From Streptomyces laurentii (GTDB lineage Bacteria > Actinomycetota > Actinomycetes > Streptomycetales > Streptomycetaceae): a stretch of DNA of 64,000 nt. How positions within the stretch are numbered: position 1 is the stretch's first letter; each line of letters begins with the position of its first letter. The notes beneath the pieces were generated by a model. It worked only from the letters and a program-made list of their open reading frames with translations. It was not told the origin of the DNA and did not search any database. The DNA lies in assembly GCA_002355495.1 (NCBI GenBank), contig AP017424.1, positions 6,017,501 through 6,081,500 of the forward strand, read 5' to 3'. Position numbers and translations under genes: made by a program. Of this stretch, positions 25,100 through 34,731 are shown in pieces.

Positions 25100-28000
25100 G
25101 TGAAGCCGTCGCCCCTCGAAGCGGCCCTGCCCCTGTCGCCGTTGCAGGAAGGGATGCTCTTCCACGCCCTGTACGACGAGGAGGGCGTCGACGTCTACAC
25201 GATCCAGGTCGCCTTCGGGCTGGGCGGCGCGCTCGACGCGGACCGGCTGCGGGCCGCGTGCGGGGCGCTCCTGGAGCGGCATCCGGTGCTGCGGGCGGGC
25301 TTCCAGCAGCGGAAGACGGGCGAGCCCGTTCAGCTGGTACGACGGCGGGCCGCGGCGCCGTGGACGGACCTCGACCTGAGCGCGCTCCCGGCGGACGAGC
25401 AGCAGGACCGGCTCGCCCGCTACCGGACCGACGACCGGGCCCGGGGCTTCGACATGGGCCGCCCGCCACTGATCCGCTTCACCCTGGCCCGGCTCGCCGA
25501 CGACGAGCACGTCATGATCCTGACGTACCATCACATTCTCCTGGACGCATGGTCGTTCCAGATCGTGCTGCGCGACCTGCTGGTGCTGTACGCGGCCGGG
25601 GGCGACGGCGGGGCGCTGCCGCCCGCGGTCCCCTTCGCCCGCTATCTCTCCTGGCTCGCCGGGCAGGACCGGGCCGCGTCCGAGGACGCGTGGGCCGAGA
25701 CGCTGGCCGGGCTCGGGGAGCCCACCCTCGTCGCGCCCGGCGCCGACGCGGCCGGGGGCGCCGCGATGCCCCGCATGGCCCCAGCCGAGCTGACCGAGGA
25801 GGCCACCGGGGCGCTCACCGCCGCCGCCCGCGCGGCCGGGCTCACCCTGAACTCCGTGGTGCTGGCCGCCTGGTCGCTGGTCCTCGGCGGGCTGACCGGG
25901 CGCTGGGACGTGGTCTTCGGGCAGACCGTGTCCGGCCGCCCGGCCGGGCTGGACGACGTGGAGGACATCGTCGGCCTGCTCATCAACGCCGCCCCGGTCC
26001 GGGTGCGGCTCGACCCGCGCGAGGCGCTGGGCGCACTGGCCGCCCGCATCCAGCGGGAGCAGTCGGCGCTGGAACCGCACCACCATGTGGGCCTCGCCGA
26101 CGTGCAGCGGCGGGCCGGGCTCGGCGAACTCTTCGACACCTCCGTGGCGTTCGGGAACGCCCCGATGAAGTGGGACGACGTGCGCGCCCCGGTCGGCGGG
26201 CTGCGGCTGACCGCCGTCGAGGGCGACGGGTCGGCCGGGTCCACGCACTACCCGCTCAGCCTGATGGCCGTCCCCGGCAGGCGGCTGCGGCTGGAGGTCA
26301 ACTACCGGCAGGACCTGTACGAGCGGGCCGACGCGGAGAGCGTCGCCGCCCGCGTCCGCCACCTCCTGGAGACCTGGCTCACCGCGCCGGACACCCCGGT
26401 GGGGCGCGTCGCGCTGCTCACCCCGGATGAGGCGCACCGGGTGCTGGACACCTGGAACGACACCGCGCACCCGGTCGCGTCCACCACCCTGCCCCGGATG
26501 TTCGCCGAGCAGGCGGCCCGTACGCCCGACGCCGTCGCCCTGGTCGCCGAGGACGCCACCCTGACGTACGCCGAGACCGCCGATCTGGTCCGCGCCCTGG
26601 CCGCACGGCTGCGCGGGCACGGGGTCCGGCACGGCGACACCGTGGCCGTCGCGCTGCCGAGGTCGGCCGCCCTGGTCGTCGCCCTGCACGCGGTGCAGGC
26701 GGCGGGCGCCGCCTATGTGCCGGTCGACCCGGACCTGCCCGCCGAGCGGATCGGGTGGCTCCTGGAGGACGCCGCTCCCGCGCTGCTGCTCACCGAGACC
26801 GCGACGGCCGCCGCGCTGCCGGAGACGGACGCGCCCCGGCTGCTGCTGGACGCGCCGGGGGAGCCGGTGGAGGACGTCTCCGGGGCGCCGGAAGGGCCGC
26901 AGGGGGCGAGCGCGGCCTACGTCATCTTCACGTCCGGGTCGACCGGGCGGCCCAAGGGCGTCATGGTGCCGCACGCCGCCGTGGTCAACCGGCTGCGCTG
27001 GATGCAGGACCGCTATCCGATCGGGCCCGGGGACCGGGTGCTCCAGAAGACCCCGTGCGGGTTCGACGTCTCGGTCTGGGAGTTCTTCTGGCCGCTGCAC
27101 ACCGGCGCCACCCTGGTCGTGGCGCGCCCGGACGGCCACAAGGACCCGGCCTACCTGGCGGAGCTGGTCCGGCGCGAGAACGTCTCCGTCGCGCACTTCG
27201 TCCCCTCGATGCTCCAGGTGTTCCTCCAGGAACCGGCCGCCGCGCACTGCACCGGGCTGCGGCGCGTCTTCTCCAGCGGCGAGGCGCTGCCCGTGGCCAC
27301 CCAGAACCGCTTCCTGGACCTGCTCGGGTCGGAGGGGGCCGAGCTGCACAACCTGTACGGGCCGACCGAGGCCGCCGTCGACGTCACGTTCTGGCAGTGC
27401 CGCCCGGTCGCCGGGGCCGGGTCCGTGCCCATCGGCCGGCCGGTGTGGAACACTCGCCTGCTGGTGCTCGACAAGGCGCTGCTGCCCGTCCCGCCCGGCG
27501 TCCCCGGCGAGCTGTACCTCGCGGGCGCGCAGCTGGCCCACGGCTACGCGCACCGGCCCGTCCTCACCGCCGAGCGCTTCGTCGCCGACCCGTACGGGGA
27601 GCCCGGCGCCCGCATGTACCGCACCGGTGACGTGGTGCGCTGGACGGCCGACGGGGTCCTCGAATACCTGGGCCGCAGCGACGACCAGGTCAAGATCCGG
27701 GGCCTGCGCGTCGAGCTCGGCGAGATCGACACCGTCCTGGCAGCGCACGCGTCCGTGGCCCAGGTCGCGACCGTGGTCCGGGAGGACCAGCCGGGCGTGA
27801 AGCGCCTGGTGGCGTACGTGGTGGCCGCGGGGACCCCGGACGCCGGGCGTCGTACGGCCGCGCTCACCGAGCACGCCGCCGGGGCCCTGCCCGAGTACAT
27901 GGTGCCCGGGGCCGTCGTCTGGCTGGACCGGCTGCCGCTGACGCCGAACGGGAAGCTGGACCGCCGCGCGCTGCCCGCCCCGGCCGCCGCGGCCGGCTCC

Positions 28001-31000
28001 GGCGGGCGGGCGCCCTCGGGGCACGCGGAGGAGACCCTGTGCGCGCTGTTCGCCGAGGTGCTGGGCGTGGCGGGGCCGGGCGTGGACGACAGCTTCTTCG
28101 ACCTCGGCGGCGACTCGATCGTCTCCATCCAACTGGTCGCCCGGGCACGCAAGTCGGGCCTGGTGATCACCCCGAAGGACGTGTTCACGCACCGGACGGT
28201 CGCCGCTCTCGCCCGGGTCGCCCGGACGGCCGCCGACCGCCCGGCCGAGCACCCGGACGCGGGCGTCGGACCGCTTAAACCCACCCCGGTCATGCACTGG
28301 CTCCGCGAGCGCGGCGGGCCCTCGGACGGCTTCCACCAGTCGGTCCTGGTCCGCGTCCCGCACCTCGGTACGACCGGCCGGCTGGCCCGGGCGGTCCAGC
28401 GGGTCCTGGACCGGCACGACGCGCTCCGCATGCGCCGCCTCGCCACTGGACCGGACGGCCGGGACTGGGCCCTCGACATCGCCGCGCCCGGCACGGTGCG
28501 CGCCGAGGACCTGGTGCGCCGCCGCGACATCAGCGGCCTCGGCCCGGACGCGCTGCGGGCGGCCGTCGCCGAGGAGTCCGCCGCCGCCCGCGACCGGCTC
28601 GACCCGGCCGCGCGCCGCATGGCCGGGGCGGTCTGGTTCGACGCGGGCCCCGGTGCCGACGGCCTCCTCCTGCTCACCGTGCACCACCTCGCCGTGGACG
28701 GCGTCTCCTGGCGCGTTCTGCTCCCCGACCTGCACCGGGCGTGGGAGGGCGCCGCCGACGGCGGCGGTACGGCCGGACTCGACCCCGTGCACACGTCCTT
28801 CCGCACCTGGTCCGAGCGGCTGCACATGGCGGCCCGCGACCCCTGGCACACCGACCGGCTGTCGCTCTGGGAGGAGATCCTGTCCGGCGGTGACCCGATG
28901 CTCGCCGCGCGCCCGCTCGACCCCGCGCGGGATGTGTACGGGACCGCCCGTTCGCTCACCATGACCCTGCCGGCCGCGTACACCGAACCGCTGCTGACCG
29001 GCGTGCCCGCCGCCTTCCGGACCGGGGTCAACGACATCCTGCTCACCGCCCTCGCCCTGGCCGTCGAATCCTGGCGCCGGGCGCGCGGGACGGGCGGCGC
29101 GGGCGGGGTGCTCGTGGACCTGGAGGGGCACGGCCGCGAGGAGATCGCGGACGGCCTCGACCTGTCGCGTACCGCGGGATGGTTCACCAGCCTCTACCCC
29201 GTGCGCGTGGACCCCGGGACCGGCGACCTGAACCGGGCCGTGAAGCGGGTCAAGGAGCAACTGCGCGCGATCCCCGGCAACGGCATCGGCTACGGGCTGC
29301 TGCGCCACCTCAACCCGGACACGGCCGGTGCCCTCGCCACCCACCCGGCCCCGCAGATCGGCTTCAACTACCTCGGCAGGATCTCCGGACCCGGCGAAGG
29401 CGTGTGGGACATCGCGGCCGAGGCGGACGCCGTGGTGTCCGGGACCGACGACGGGCTGCCCATGCCGCACGTCATCGAGGTCAACGCCGCCACCCACGAC
29501 CTGCCCGACGGGCCCCGCCTCACCGCGACCTGGTCCTGGCCCGGCGCCCTGCTCACCGAGGCGGACGCGGCGGAGCTCGGCGAGGCGTGGTTCGCCGCCC
29601 TGCGCGACCTCGTCGCCCACACCGCGCGGCCCGGAGCGGGCGGACTCACCCCCTCCGACGTGCCGCTGGTGGACATCGGGCAGGACGAGCTGGAAGCCCT
29701 GGAGGCCACGTGGCCCGCGGGCCCGCCCGCCGGGCTGCTGCCCGCGACGCCGCTCCAGGAAGGGCTGCTGCACCACGCCCGGTACGACAGCGGGGCCGCC
29801 GACGTCTACCACGTCCAGCTCGTCGCGGAACTCGAAGGCGCCCTCGACACCGGCGCCCTGCGCCGCGCCTGCCAGGCCCTCACCGACCGGCACGAGGCCC
29901 TGCGCACCGGCTTCCTGCTCCTGGACTCCGGCGAACCCGTCCAGGCCGTCGCCGCGCGCGTCGAAGTCCCGTGGGCCGAGCTGGACCTGACCCGCCCGGA
30001 CGGTTCTTCGCCGCGCCCCCGCCTGGACGCCTTCCTCGCCCGCGACCGGCGGGCCCGGTTCGCCATGGACCGACCGCCGCTGCTGCGCTTCACACTGCTC
30101 AGGACGGGGGCGGACCGGCACGTCCTGGTCTTCACCAGCCACCACATCCTGACCGACGGCTGGTCCACCTCGGTGCTGCTGCGCGACCTGTTCACGCTGT
30201 ACCTGAGCGGCGGCGACCCTGCCGCGCTGCCCCGGCCCGTCCCCGCCCGGGAGTACGCCGCCTGGCTGGCGGGCCGGGACCGCGAGGCCGCCCGCGAGGC
30301 GTGGCGCACCGCGCTCAAGGGCCTGCCCGGGCCCTCCCTGATCGCCCCCGGCCACGACACCGGAACCCTCACGACACTCCCCGAGCGGATCACCGCCGAG
30401 CTCCCGCAGGACCTCACGGCCGCGCTCACCGCCGCCGCCCGCACGGCCGGGGTGACCTTGAACACCGTGGTCCAGGGCGTCTGGGGGCTGCTCCTCGCCG
30501 AGCTGACCGGGCGCCGGGACGTGGTGTTCGGCGCGACCGTCTCCGTCCGGCCGCCGGAACTGCCCGGCATCGAGGACATGGTGGGGCTGTACATCAACAC
30601 CGTGCCGGTCCGCGTCGAGGCGGCCGACCCCGCCGAACCGCTGCGCGCCCTGCTCGTACGCGTACAGGCCGCGCAGGCCGAACTGGCGGACCATCACCAC
30701 CTCGGACCGGCCGGCATACAGCGCCTGGTGGGCGCGGGGCCGCTGTACGACACGTCGATCGTCTTCGAGAACTACCCGAGGGCAGCCGCCCTGCCCGCCG
30801 TGCCGGGTGCGGGGCTGCGCGTCGCCGACTTCTACGGCCGGGACGCCTACCACTACCCGCTCAAGCTGATGGCCGTTCCCGGAGACCGGATGTACCTGGA
30901 GGTCAGCCACCGCGCCGAGCTGGTGGACGCCGGACAGGCCGCCGCCGTGCTCGACCGGCTCACCGCGCTGCTCACCGCCTTCGCCACGGACCCGGAGACC

Positions 31001-31330
31001 CCGACGGGGGCGCTGCCCGGGGACGCGCTGCCCGTGCCGGCCGTGCGAGCCGTGCCGGACGCGCGGCCCGCGCCCGCTGCTGGGCCCTCGGCGCGGACGG
31101 AGGCGCTGTGCGCGCTGTTCGCCTCGGCGCTCGGGCGCGAACACCACGGCGCCGACGAGGACTTCTTCGACGCGGGCGGCGACTCGCTGCGGGCGCTCCG
31201 GCTCGCCGGGCGCGCCCGGGCGGCGCTGGGCGTCGAGCCCGACCTCGTACAGATCCACCGCCACCGCACTCCGGCTGCCCTGGCCGCCGTGCTCGTACCC
31301 ATACAGGAAAACCAGGAAGGAAGTCAGTGA
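25100..31330 (+). CDS. NRPS1: C-A(Ser)-T-E-C-T
   Basis: 2076-residue nonribosomal peptide synthetase. Domains in order with approximate residues: C (5-440), A (455-950), T (Ser about 1004 in LGGDSIVS), E (1045-1500, HHLAVDGVSWRVL), C (1545-1985, SHHILTDGWS), T (about 2027 in AGGDSLRAL). My manual specificity code for A is DVWHFSLVDK, the EntF serine code. The E domain should give D-Ser. The first C motif reads HHILLDAWS, with Ala where Gly is usual. The last module lacks an A domain. The C-terminus lacks the acidic tail found on the other two NRPSs, which suggests a terminal protein. GTG 25100 has GGAGG upstream, and the stop overlaps an mbtH-like gene by one base. Confidence 0.92.
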   Translation: MKPSPLEAALPLSPLQEGMLFHALYDEEGVDVYTIQVAFGLGGALDADRLRAACGALLERHPVLRAGFQQRKTGEPVQLVRRRAAAPWTDLDLSALPADEQQDRLARYRTDDRARGFDMGRPPLIRFTLARLADDEHVMILTYHHILLDAWSFQIVLRDLLVLYAAGGDGGALPPAVPFARYLSWLAGQDRAASEDAWAETLAGLGEPTLVAPGADAAGGAAMPRMAPAELTEEATGALTAAARAAGLTLNSVVLAAWSLVLGGLTGRWDVVFGQTVSGRPAGLDDVEDIVGLLINAAPVRVRLDPREALGALAARIQREQSALEPHHHVGLADVQRRAGLGELFDTSVAFGNAPMKWDDVRAPVGGLRLTAVEGDGSAGSTHYPLSLMAVPGRRLRLEVNYRQDLYERADAESVAARVRHLLETWLTAPDTPVGRVALLTPDEAHRVLDTWNDTAHPVASTTLPRMFAEQAARTPDAVALVAEDATLTYAETADLVRALAARLRGHGVRHGDTVAVALPRSAALVVALHAVQAAGAAYVPVDPDLPAERIGWLLEDAAPALLLTETATAAALPETDAPRLLLDAPGEPVEDVSGAPEGPQGASAAYVIFTSGSTGRPKGVMVPHAAVVNRLRWMQDRYPIGPGDRVLQKTPCGFDVSVWEFFWPLHTGATLVVARPDGHKDPAYLAELVRRENVSVAHFVPSMLQVFLQEPAAAHCTGLRRVFSSGEALPVATQNRFLDLLGSEGAELHNLYGPTEAAVDVTFWQCRPVAGAGSVPIGRPVWNTRLLVLDKALLPVPPGVPGELYLAGAQLAHGYAHRPVLTAERFVADPYGEPGARMYRTGDVVRWTADGVLEYLGRSDDQVKIRGLRVELGEIDTVLAAHASVAQVATVVREDQPGVKRLVAYVVAAGTPDAGRRTAALTEHAAGALPEYMVPGAVVWLDRLPLTPNGKLDRRALPAPAAAAGSGGRAPSGHAEETLCALFAEVLGVAGPGVDDSFFDLGGDSIVSIQLVARARKSGLVITPKDVFTHRTVAALARVARTAADRPAEHPDAGVGPLKPTPVMHWLRERGGPSDGFHQSVLVRVPHLGTTGRLARAVQRVLDRHDALRMRRLATGPDGRDWALDIAAPGTVRAEDLVRRRDISGLGPDALRAAVAEESAAARDRLDPAARRMAGAVWFDAGPGADGLLLLTVHHLAVDGVSWRVLLPDLHRAWEGAADGGGTAGLDPVHTSFRTWSERLHMAARDPWHTDRLSLWEEILSGGDPMLAARPLDPARDVYGTARSLTMTLPAAYTEPLLTGVPAAFRTGVNDILLTALALAVESWRRARGTGGAGGVLVDLEGHGREEIADGLDLSRTAGWFTSLYPVRVDPGTGDLNRAVKRVKEQLRAIPGNGIGYGLLRHLNPDTAGALATHPAPQIGFNYLGRISGPGEGVWDIAAEADAVVSGTDDGLPMPHVIEVNAATHDLPDGPRLTATWSWPGALLTEADAAELGEAWFAALRDLVAHTARPGAGGLTPSDVPLVDIGQDELEALEATWPAGPPAGLLPATPLQEGLLHHARYDSGAADVYHVQLVAELEGALDTGALRRACQALTDRHEALRTGFLLLDSGEPVQAVAARVEVPWAELDLTRPDGSSPRPRLDAFLARDRRARFAMDRPPLLRFTLLRTGADRHVLVFTSHHILTDGWSTSVLLRDLFTLYLSGGDPAALPRPVPAREYAAWLAGRDREAAREAWRTALKGLPGPSLIAPGHDTGTLTTLPERITAELPQDLTAALTAAARTAGVTLNTVVQGVWGLLLAELTGRRDVVFGATVSVRPPELPGIEDMVGLYINTVPVRVEAADPAEPLRALLVRVQAAQAELADHHHLGPAGIQRLVGAGPLYDTSIVFENYPRAAALPAVPGAGLRVADFYGRDAYHYPLKLMAVPGDRMYLEVSHRAELVDAGQAAAVLDRLTALLTAFATDPETPTGALPGDALPVPAVRAVPDARPAPAAGPSARTEALCALFASALGREHHGADEDFFDAGGDSLRALRLAGRARAALGVEPDLVQIHRHRTPAALAAVLVPIQENQEGSQ

Positions 31331-31536
31331 TGGCGAATCCGTTCGACGACGAGGAGGGGACCTTCGTGGTCCTGGTCAACGACGAGGGGCAGCACTCGCT
31401 GTGGCCGTCCTTCGCGGAGGTCCCGGCGGGCTGGACCGTGGCGCACGGGGAGTCCGACCGGGCGTCCGCGCTCGCGTACATCGAGGCCGGCTGGACCGAC
31501 ATGCGGCCCAAGAGCCTCATCGACGCCACCGCGTAA
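31330..31536 (+). CDS. MbtH-family protein
   Basis: 68-residue NRPS partner that stabilises and activates adenylation domains. It shows the family pattern NDEGQHSLWPSFAEVPAGW and WTDMRPKSL with its conserved tryptophans. The ATG shares one base with the stop of NRPS1, so it is coupled to it. A second, nearly identical copy follows NRPS3 at 56409. Confidence 0.95.
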   Translation: MANPFDDEEGTFVVLVNDEGQHSLWPSFAEVPAGWTVAHGESDRASALAYIEAGWTDMRPKSLIDATA

Positions 31537-31579
31537 CACCCCATCCCCTTCTTCGTACGCCGCTGAGGAGAACGAGTCC

Positions 31580-32836
31580 TTGTCCCGCACCCTGCACGAC
31601 GTCGTGGTCACCGGCCTCGGAGCCACCACCCCGCTCGGCGGCACCGCCCCGGCCACCTGGGAGGCGCTGCTCGCCGGGCGCGGCGGCGCGGTCGCGCTCA
31701 CCGAGCGCTGGGCCAAGGACCTCCCGGTGCGGATCGCCGCCCGGGCCGCCGTGGAGCCGTCGTCCGTGCTGGACCGGATCGAGGCACGGCGGATGGACCG
31801 GGCCGGGCAGTTCGCCGTCGTCGCGCTCCGCGAGGCGTGGGCGGACGCCGGGTTCTCCGCCCCGGCCGGGAAGGACGGCGGCCCCGACGCCGACCGGACG
31901 GCGGCGGTCGTCGGCACCGCGTTCGGCGGGCTCGGCACGGCCCTCGCGGGCGAGGAGGTGCTGCGGACCGGCGGGCCCCGGCGGGTCTCCCCGATCGCGG
32001 TCCCGATGCTGATGGCCAACAGCCCGGCTGCCCAGGCCAGCATGGTCATCGGCGCCCGGGCCTGCGCGCAGGCCCCGGCCACCGCGTGCGCGGCGGGTGC
32101 CGAGGCCGTGGCGGCCGGGCTCGACCTGATCCGGCTGGGCCGCGCCGATGTGGTCGCGGTCGGCGGCAGCGACGCGGCGATCCAACCGCTGGCGATGGCC
32201 GGGTTCGCGAACATGACCGCGCTGTCCCGGCGCAACGAGGCCCCGGAGCGGGCCTCGCGCCCCTTCGACACGGGGCGGGACGGGTTCGTCATGGGGGAGG
32301 GGGCCGCGGTGCTGATCCTGGAACGGGCCGAGCACGCGCGGGCCCGGGGCGCCAGGATCTACTGCGAGGTCGCCGGGGCCGGGATGAGCGCGGACGCCCA
32401 CCACATGGCCCGGCCCGAGCCCACAGGGAAGTCCCTGGCCCGGGCAATGGAGCGGGCCCTCGCGGACGGCGGCCTGACCACCGCCGACGTGGTCCAGGTC
32501 GGGGCGCACGCCACCTCGACCCCGGGCGGCGACATGATCGAGAGCCGGGCGATCGGCGCGCTGTTCGGGCCGGGCGGGGTCCCGGTGTCGGCGATCAAGT
32601 CGATGACGGGACATCTGCTGGGCGCCGCCGGGGCGTTGTCCGCGGTGGCGGCGGTGCTCGCGCTGCGGGACCGGGTGGCTCCGGCCACCGTCAACATCGA
32701 GGAGCTGGACGAGACCATCGAGCTGGACGTGGTCCGCGCGGCCCCCCGCCCCCTGCCTGCCGGACCCGCGGCCGTGCTGAGCAACGCGTCGGGCTTCGGC
32801 GGCCACCAGGTGGCGCTGGCCCTGCGGGCGGGGTGA
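31580..32836 (+). CDS. Beta-ketoacyl-ACP synthase II-type (FabF-like)
   Basis: 418-residue ketosynthase. Cys-His-His catalytic residues are all visible: TACAAGAEA (Cys about 170), GAHATSTPGGD, and KSMTGHLLGAAG. It should condense an acyl starter with malonyl-ACP. TTG 31580 is used because GAGGAG precedes it. It ends the plus-strand operon and converges on a STAND regulator gene. It is closely similar to the second ketosynthase at 40030, sharing ATTPLGGxAPATWE and PVRIAARAAVEP. No ketoreductase or dehydratase of fatty acid type lies nearby, so the rest of chain processing must come from primary metabolism or from the ACAD and diiron proteins. Confidence 0.9.
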   Translation: MSRTLHDVVVTGLGATTPLGGTAPATWEALLAGRGGAVALTERWAKDLPVRIAARAAVEPSSVLDRIEARRMDRAGQFAVVALREAWADAGFSAPAGKDGGPDADRTAAVVGTAFGGLGTALAGEEVLRTGGPRRVSPIAVPMLMANSPAAQASMVIGARACAQAPATACAAGAEAVAAGLDLIRLGRADVVAVGGSDAAIQPLAMAGFANMTALSRRNEAPERASRPFDTGRDGFVMGEGAAVLILERAEHARARGARIYCEVAGAGMSADAHHMARPEPTGKSLARAMERALADGGLTTADVVQVGAHATSTPGGDMIESRAIGALFGPGGVPVSAIKSMTGHLLGAAGALSAVAAVLALRDRVAPATVNIEELDETIELDVVRAAPRPLPAGPAAVLSNASGFGGHQVALALRAG

Positions 32837-32857
32837 GGGGAGGGGGCGGCGGGACCG

Positions 32858-34255
32858 TCAGGCGCCGAGCGTGCGGCCGGAGTCCTGGTCGAGCGTGTCG
32901 ATGTAGTCGATGTATGCCTTGATCCAGCCGTAGACCCGGTAGCCGTAGAGGGTGCCGCGGTGCACGCGGATCAGGGAGGCGTCGGCGAGCTCGGCCAGGC
33001 CGCAGACGACGCTGCCCGCCGTCCACGCGCCCGCCGGATGGTCGCTCACCACGTCCTCGACGGTGAACGAGTCGAAGGACCGGGCCAAGTGGTGCAGCAG
33101 GTCCCGCTGTTCGGCGGTGAGCAGGTCGTAGCTCCAGCGCACGCTGTCCGCGAGGGTCCTGTGGTGCGAGACCGCCGACAGGTCGAACCGGTCGAACATG
33201 TACAGCGCGGGACCGCTGTACAGCAGGGACTCCAGCGACACGGTCCGGATGCAGTGCGCGGCCGCCTCGATCGCGCGCGGCAGCCCGTCCAGGCGCCGGC
33301 ACAGCTCGGCCACCTGGGGCAGGCGGCTGTCCAGGTCGAGCGTGGGCACGGTGGACCTGGCGCGGCGCAGGAACAGCTCGACGGCGGCCGGCAGGGCTGC
33401 CCCGTCCTCCGTGGAGCCGTCGGCCGCCCCGTCCGCGCACGGTTCGCCCGCCGGAAGCGGGGACACCTCCCAGACGTCGGCCGACAGCACGGCCAGCGGC
33501 CGCCGTGAGCTGATCAGCACCCGCAGTCCGGGATGCGTCACGACGAGCCGCAGGACCAGCCGGGAGACCGTCGCGACGACGTGTTCCGCGGTGTCCACGA
33601 CGAGCAGCAGGTCCAGCTCCCGGCCCGGTTCGCGGGCGACCGCGTCCGCCAGGACCGCGTCCACGGCCCGGTGTACCTCGTCCCGCGCCGCGGCCGGGTC
33701 CGCCGATTCGGGTGTGCAGGGGCCGAGTTCGACCACGCCGACGCCGTTGCGGAAGCGTTCCTGGAGGCGGGCGGCGGCGGTCAGGGCGAGCCGGGTCTTG
33801 CCGACGCCGCCGGGTCCGGTGAGGACGAGCAGCCTGCCCCGGCGCATGGTGCGCAGGACATGGCGCAGGTCGTCGTCGCGCCCGGCCATGGCCTCGGTGA
33901 GCGGGCGGGGGCCGCGCCAGCGGTCCGGGTCGACCGGGTGTGGCCAGTGCCCGGAGGCGTCGTGCTGGAGGGGCAGGAAGAGCGGGGTGACCTCGTGGCC
34001 GGGGTGGAGGCCCTCGGCGCCGGCGAGTTCGGCGAGCGAGGTCCCGAAGGCGCCCAGCAGGAGGTCGACGGAGGCGCGGCGGGGCCGCTTGTTGGAGCCC
34101 GTCTCGATGTTGCGGATGGTACGCACGCTGACCCCGGAGCGCTCCGCCAGCTCCTCCTGGGTCCAGCCGCGCGCCTGCCTTCGCTCGGCGAGCAGATGGC
34201 GCAGCCGGCGGACGTCCGGCGTCGCGGACATGGGCTGTTCGATGGCCTCGATCAT
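32858..34255 (-). CDS. XRE-type HTH and STAND ATPase regulator
   Basis: 465-residue regulator. An N-terminal helix-turn-helix of XRE type (about residues 15-65) contains RGWTQEELAERSGVSVRTIR. An NB-ARC/STAND NTPase follows, with Walker A VLTGPGGVGKTRLAL and Walker B LLLVVDTAEH, then LPRAIEAAAH of the winged-helix linker. No TPR or WD40 sensor domain follows, so it is shorter than most family members. ATG 34255 overlaps the panD stop as ATGA, so the two genes are coupled. It likely controls the NRPS cluster; the ligand is unknown. Confidence 0.85.
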   Translation of the reverse strand: MIEAIEQPMSATPDVRRLRHLLAERRQARGWTQEELAERSGVSVRTIRNIETGSNKRPRRASVDLLLGAFGTSLAELAGAEGLHPGHEVTPLFLPLQHDASGHWPHPVDPDRWRGPRPLTEAMAGRDDDLRHVLRTMRRGRLLVLTGPGGVGKTRLALTAAARLQERFRNGVGVVELGPCTPESADPAAARDEVHRAVDAVLADAVAREPGRELDLLLVVDTAEHVVATVSRLVLRLVVTHPGLRVLISSRRPLAVLSADVWEVSPLPAGEPCADGAADGSTEDGAALPAAVELFLRRARSTVPTLDLDSRLPQVAELCRRLDGLPRAIEAAAHCIRTVSLESLLYSGPALYMFDRFDLSAVSHHRTLADSVRWSYDLLTAEQRDLLHHLARSFDSFTVEDVVSDHPAGAWTAGSVVCGLAELADASLIRVHRGTLYGYRVYGWIKAYIDYIDTLDQDSGRTLGA

Positions 34256-34731
34256 GTTCCGGATCCCCTGATTGCTTCTCGTGGCCGTGGCGGTGTGACG
34301 CCCCGCCCCTGTCCGCCCGGGAGCGGACAAGGGGCGCGGGAGCGTCCGGTGTTACCTGGCCACGAGGCGGGGTCGCTGCCGACGTGGGCGATGCGGTCGG
34401 CCTCGTCCACGAAGACGACGCGCGGCTCCCGCTTGCCGATCTCGCCCTCCTCCACCGACTCGTAGGCGATGATGACGACGATGTCGCCCGGGGTGACCAG
34501 CCGCGCCGCGGCGCCGTTGATGCGGACGACGCCCGAGCCGCGCTCGCCCTCGATGATGTACGTCTCCAGGCGCGAGCCGTTGTCGACGTCCACGATGGCC
34601 ACCTGCTCGCCGACCAGCAGGTCCGCCGCCTCCATGAGGACAGGGTCCAGGGTGAGCGAGCCGACGTGGTTCAGGTCGGCCTCGGTGACCGTCGCCCGGT
34701 GGATCTTGGACGTGAGCATGGTGCGGCGCAT
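34252..34731 (-). CDS. panD: Aspartate 1-decarboxylase (pyruvoyl-dependent)
   Basis: 159-residue proenzyme that makes beta-alanine from L-aspartate. It starts MRRTMLTSKIHRATVTEADL; self-cleavage is expected at Gly24-Ser25 (HVGSLT). The core segments RLETYIIEGERGSGV and INGAAARLVTPGDIVVI are typical. The C-terminal part is about 20-30 residues longer than most PanD proteins and rich in Pro and Gly. It is preceded by AAGGAA and overlaps the regulator gene downstream. A dedicated panD in an NRPS cluster suggests that beta-alanine is a building block, or that extra pantetheine is needed; a PPTase gene is also in the cluster. Confidence 0.92.
   Translation of the reverse strand: MRRTMLTSKIHRATVTEADLNHVGSLTLDPVLMEAADLLVGEQVAIVDVDNGSRLETYIIEGERGSGVVRINGAAARLVTPGDIVVIIAYESVEEGEIGKREPRVVFVDEADRIAHVGSDPASWPGNTGRSRAPCPLPGGQGRGVTPPRPREAIRGSGT

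Noticed and set aside
24944..31264. 2106-codon open frame on the minus strand opposite NRPS1
   Set aside because: High G+C makes antisense frames stay open; the translation is low-complexity (Arg/Gly/Val-rich) without domains, while the plus strand has clear NRPS domains.
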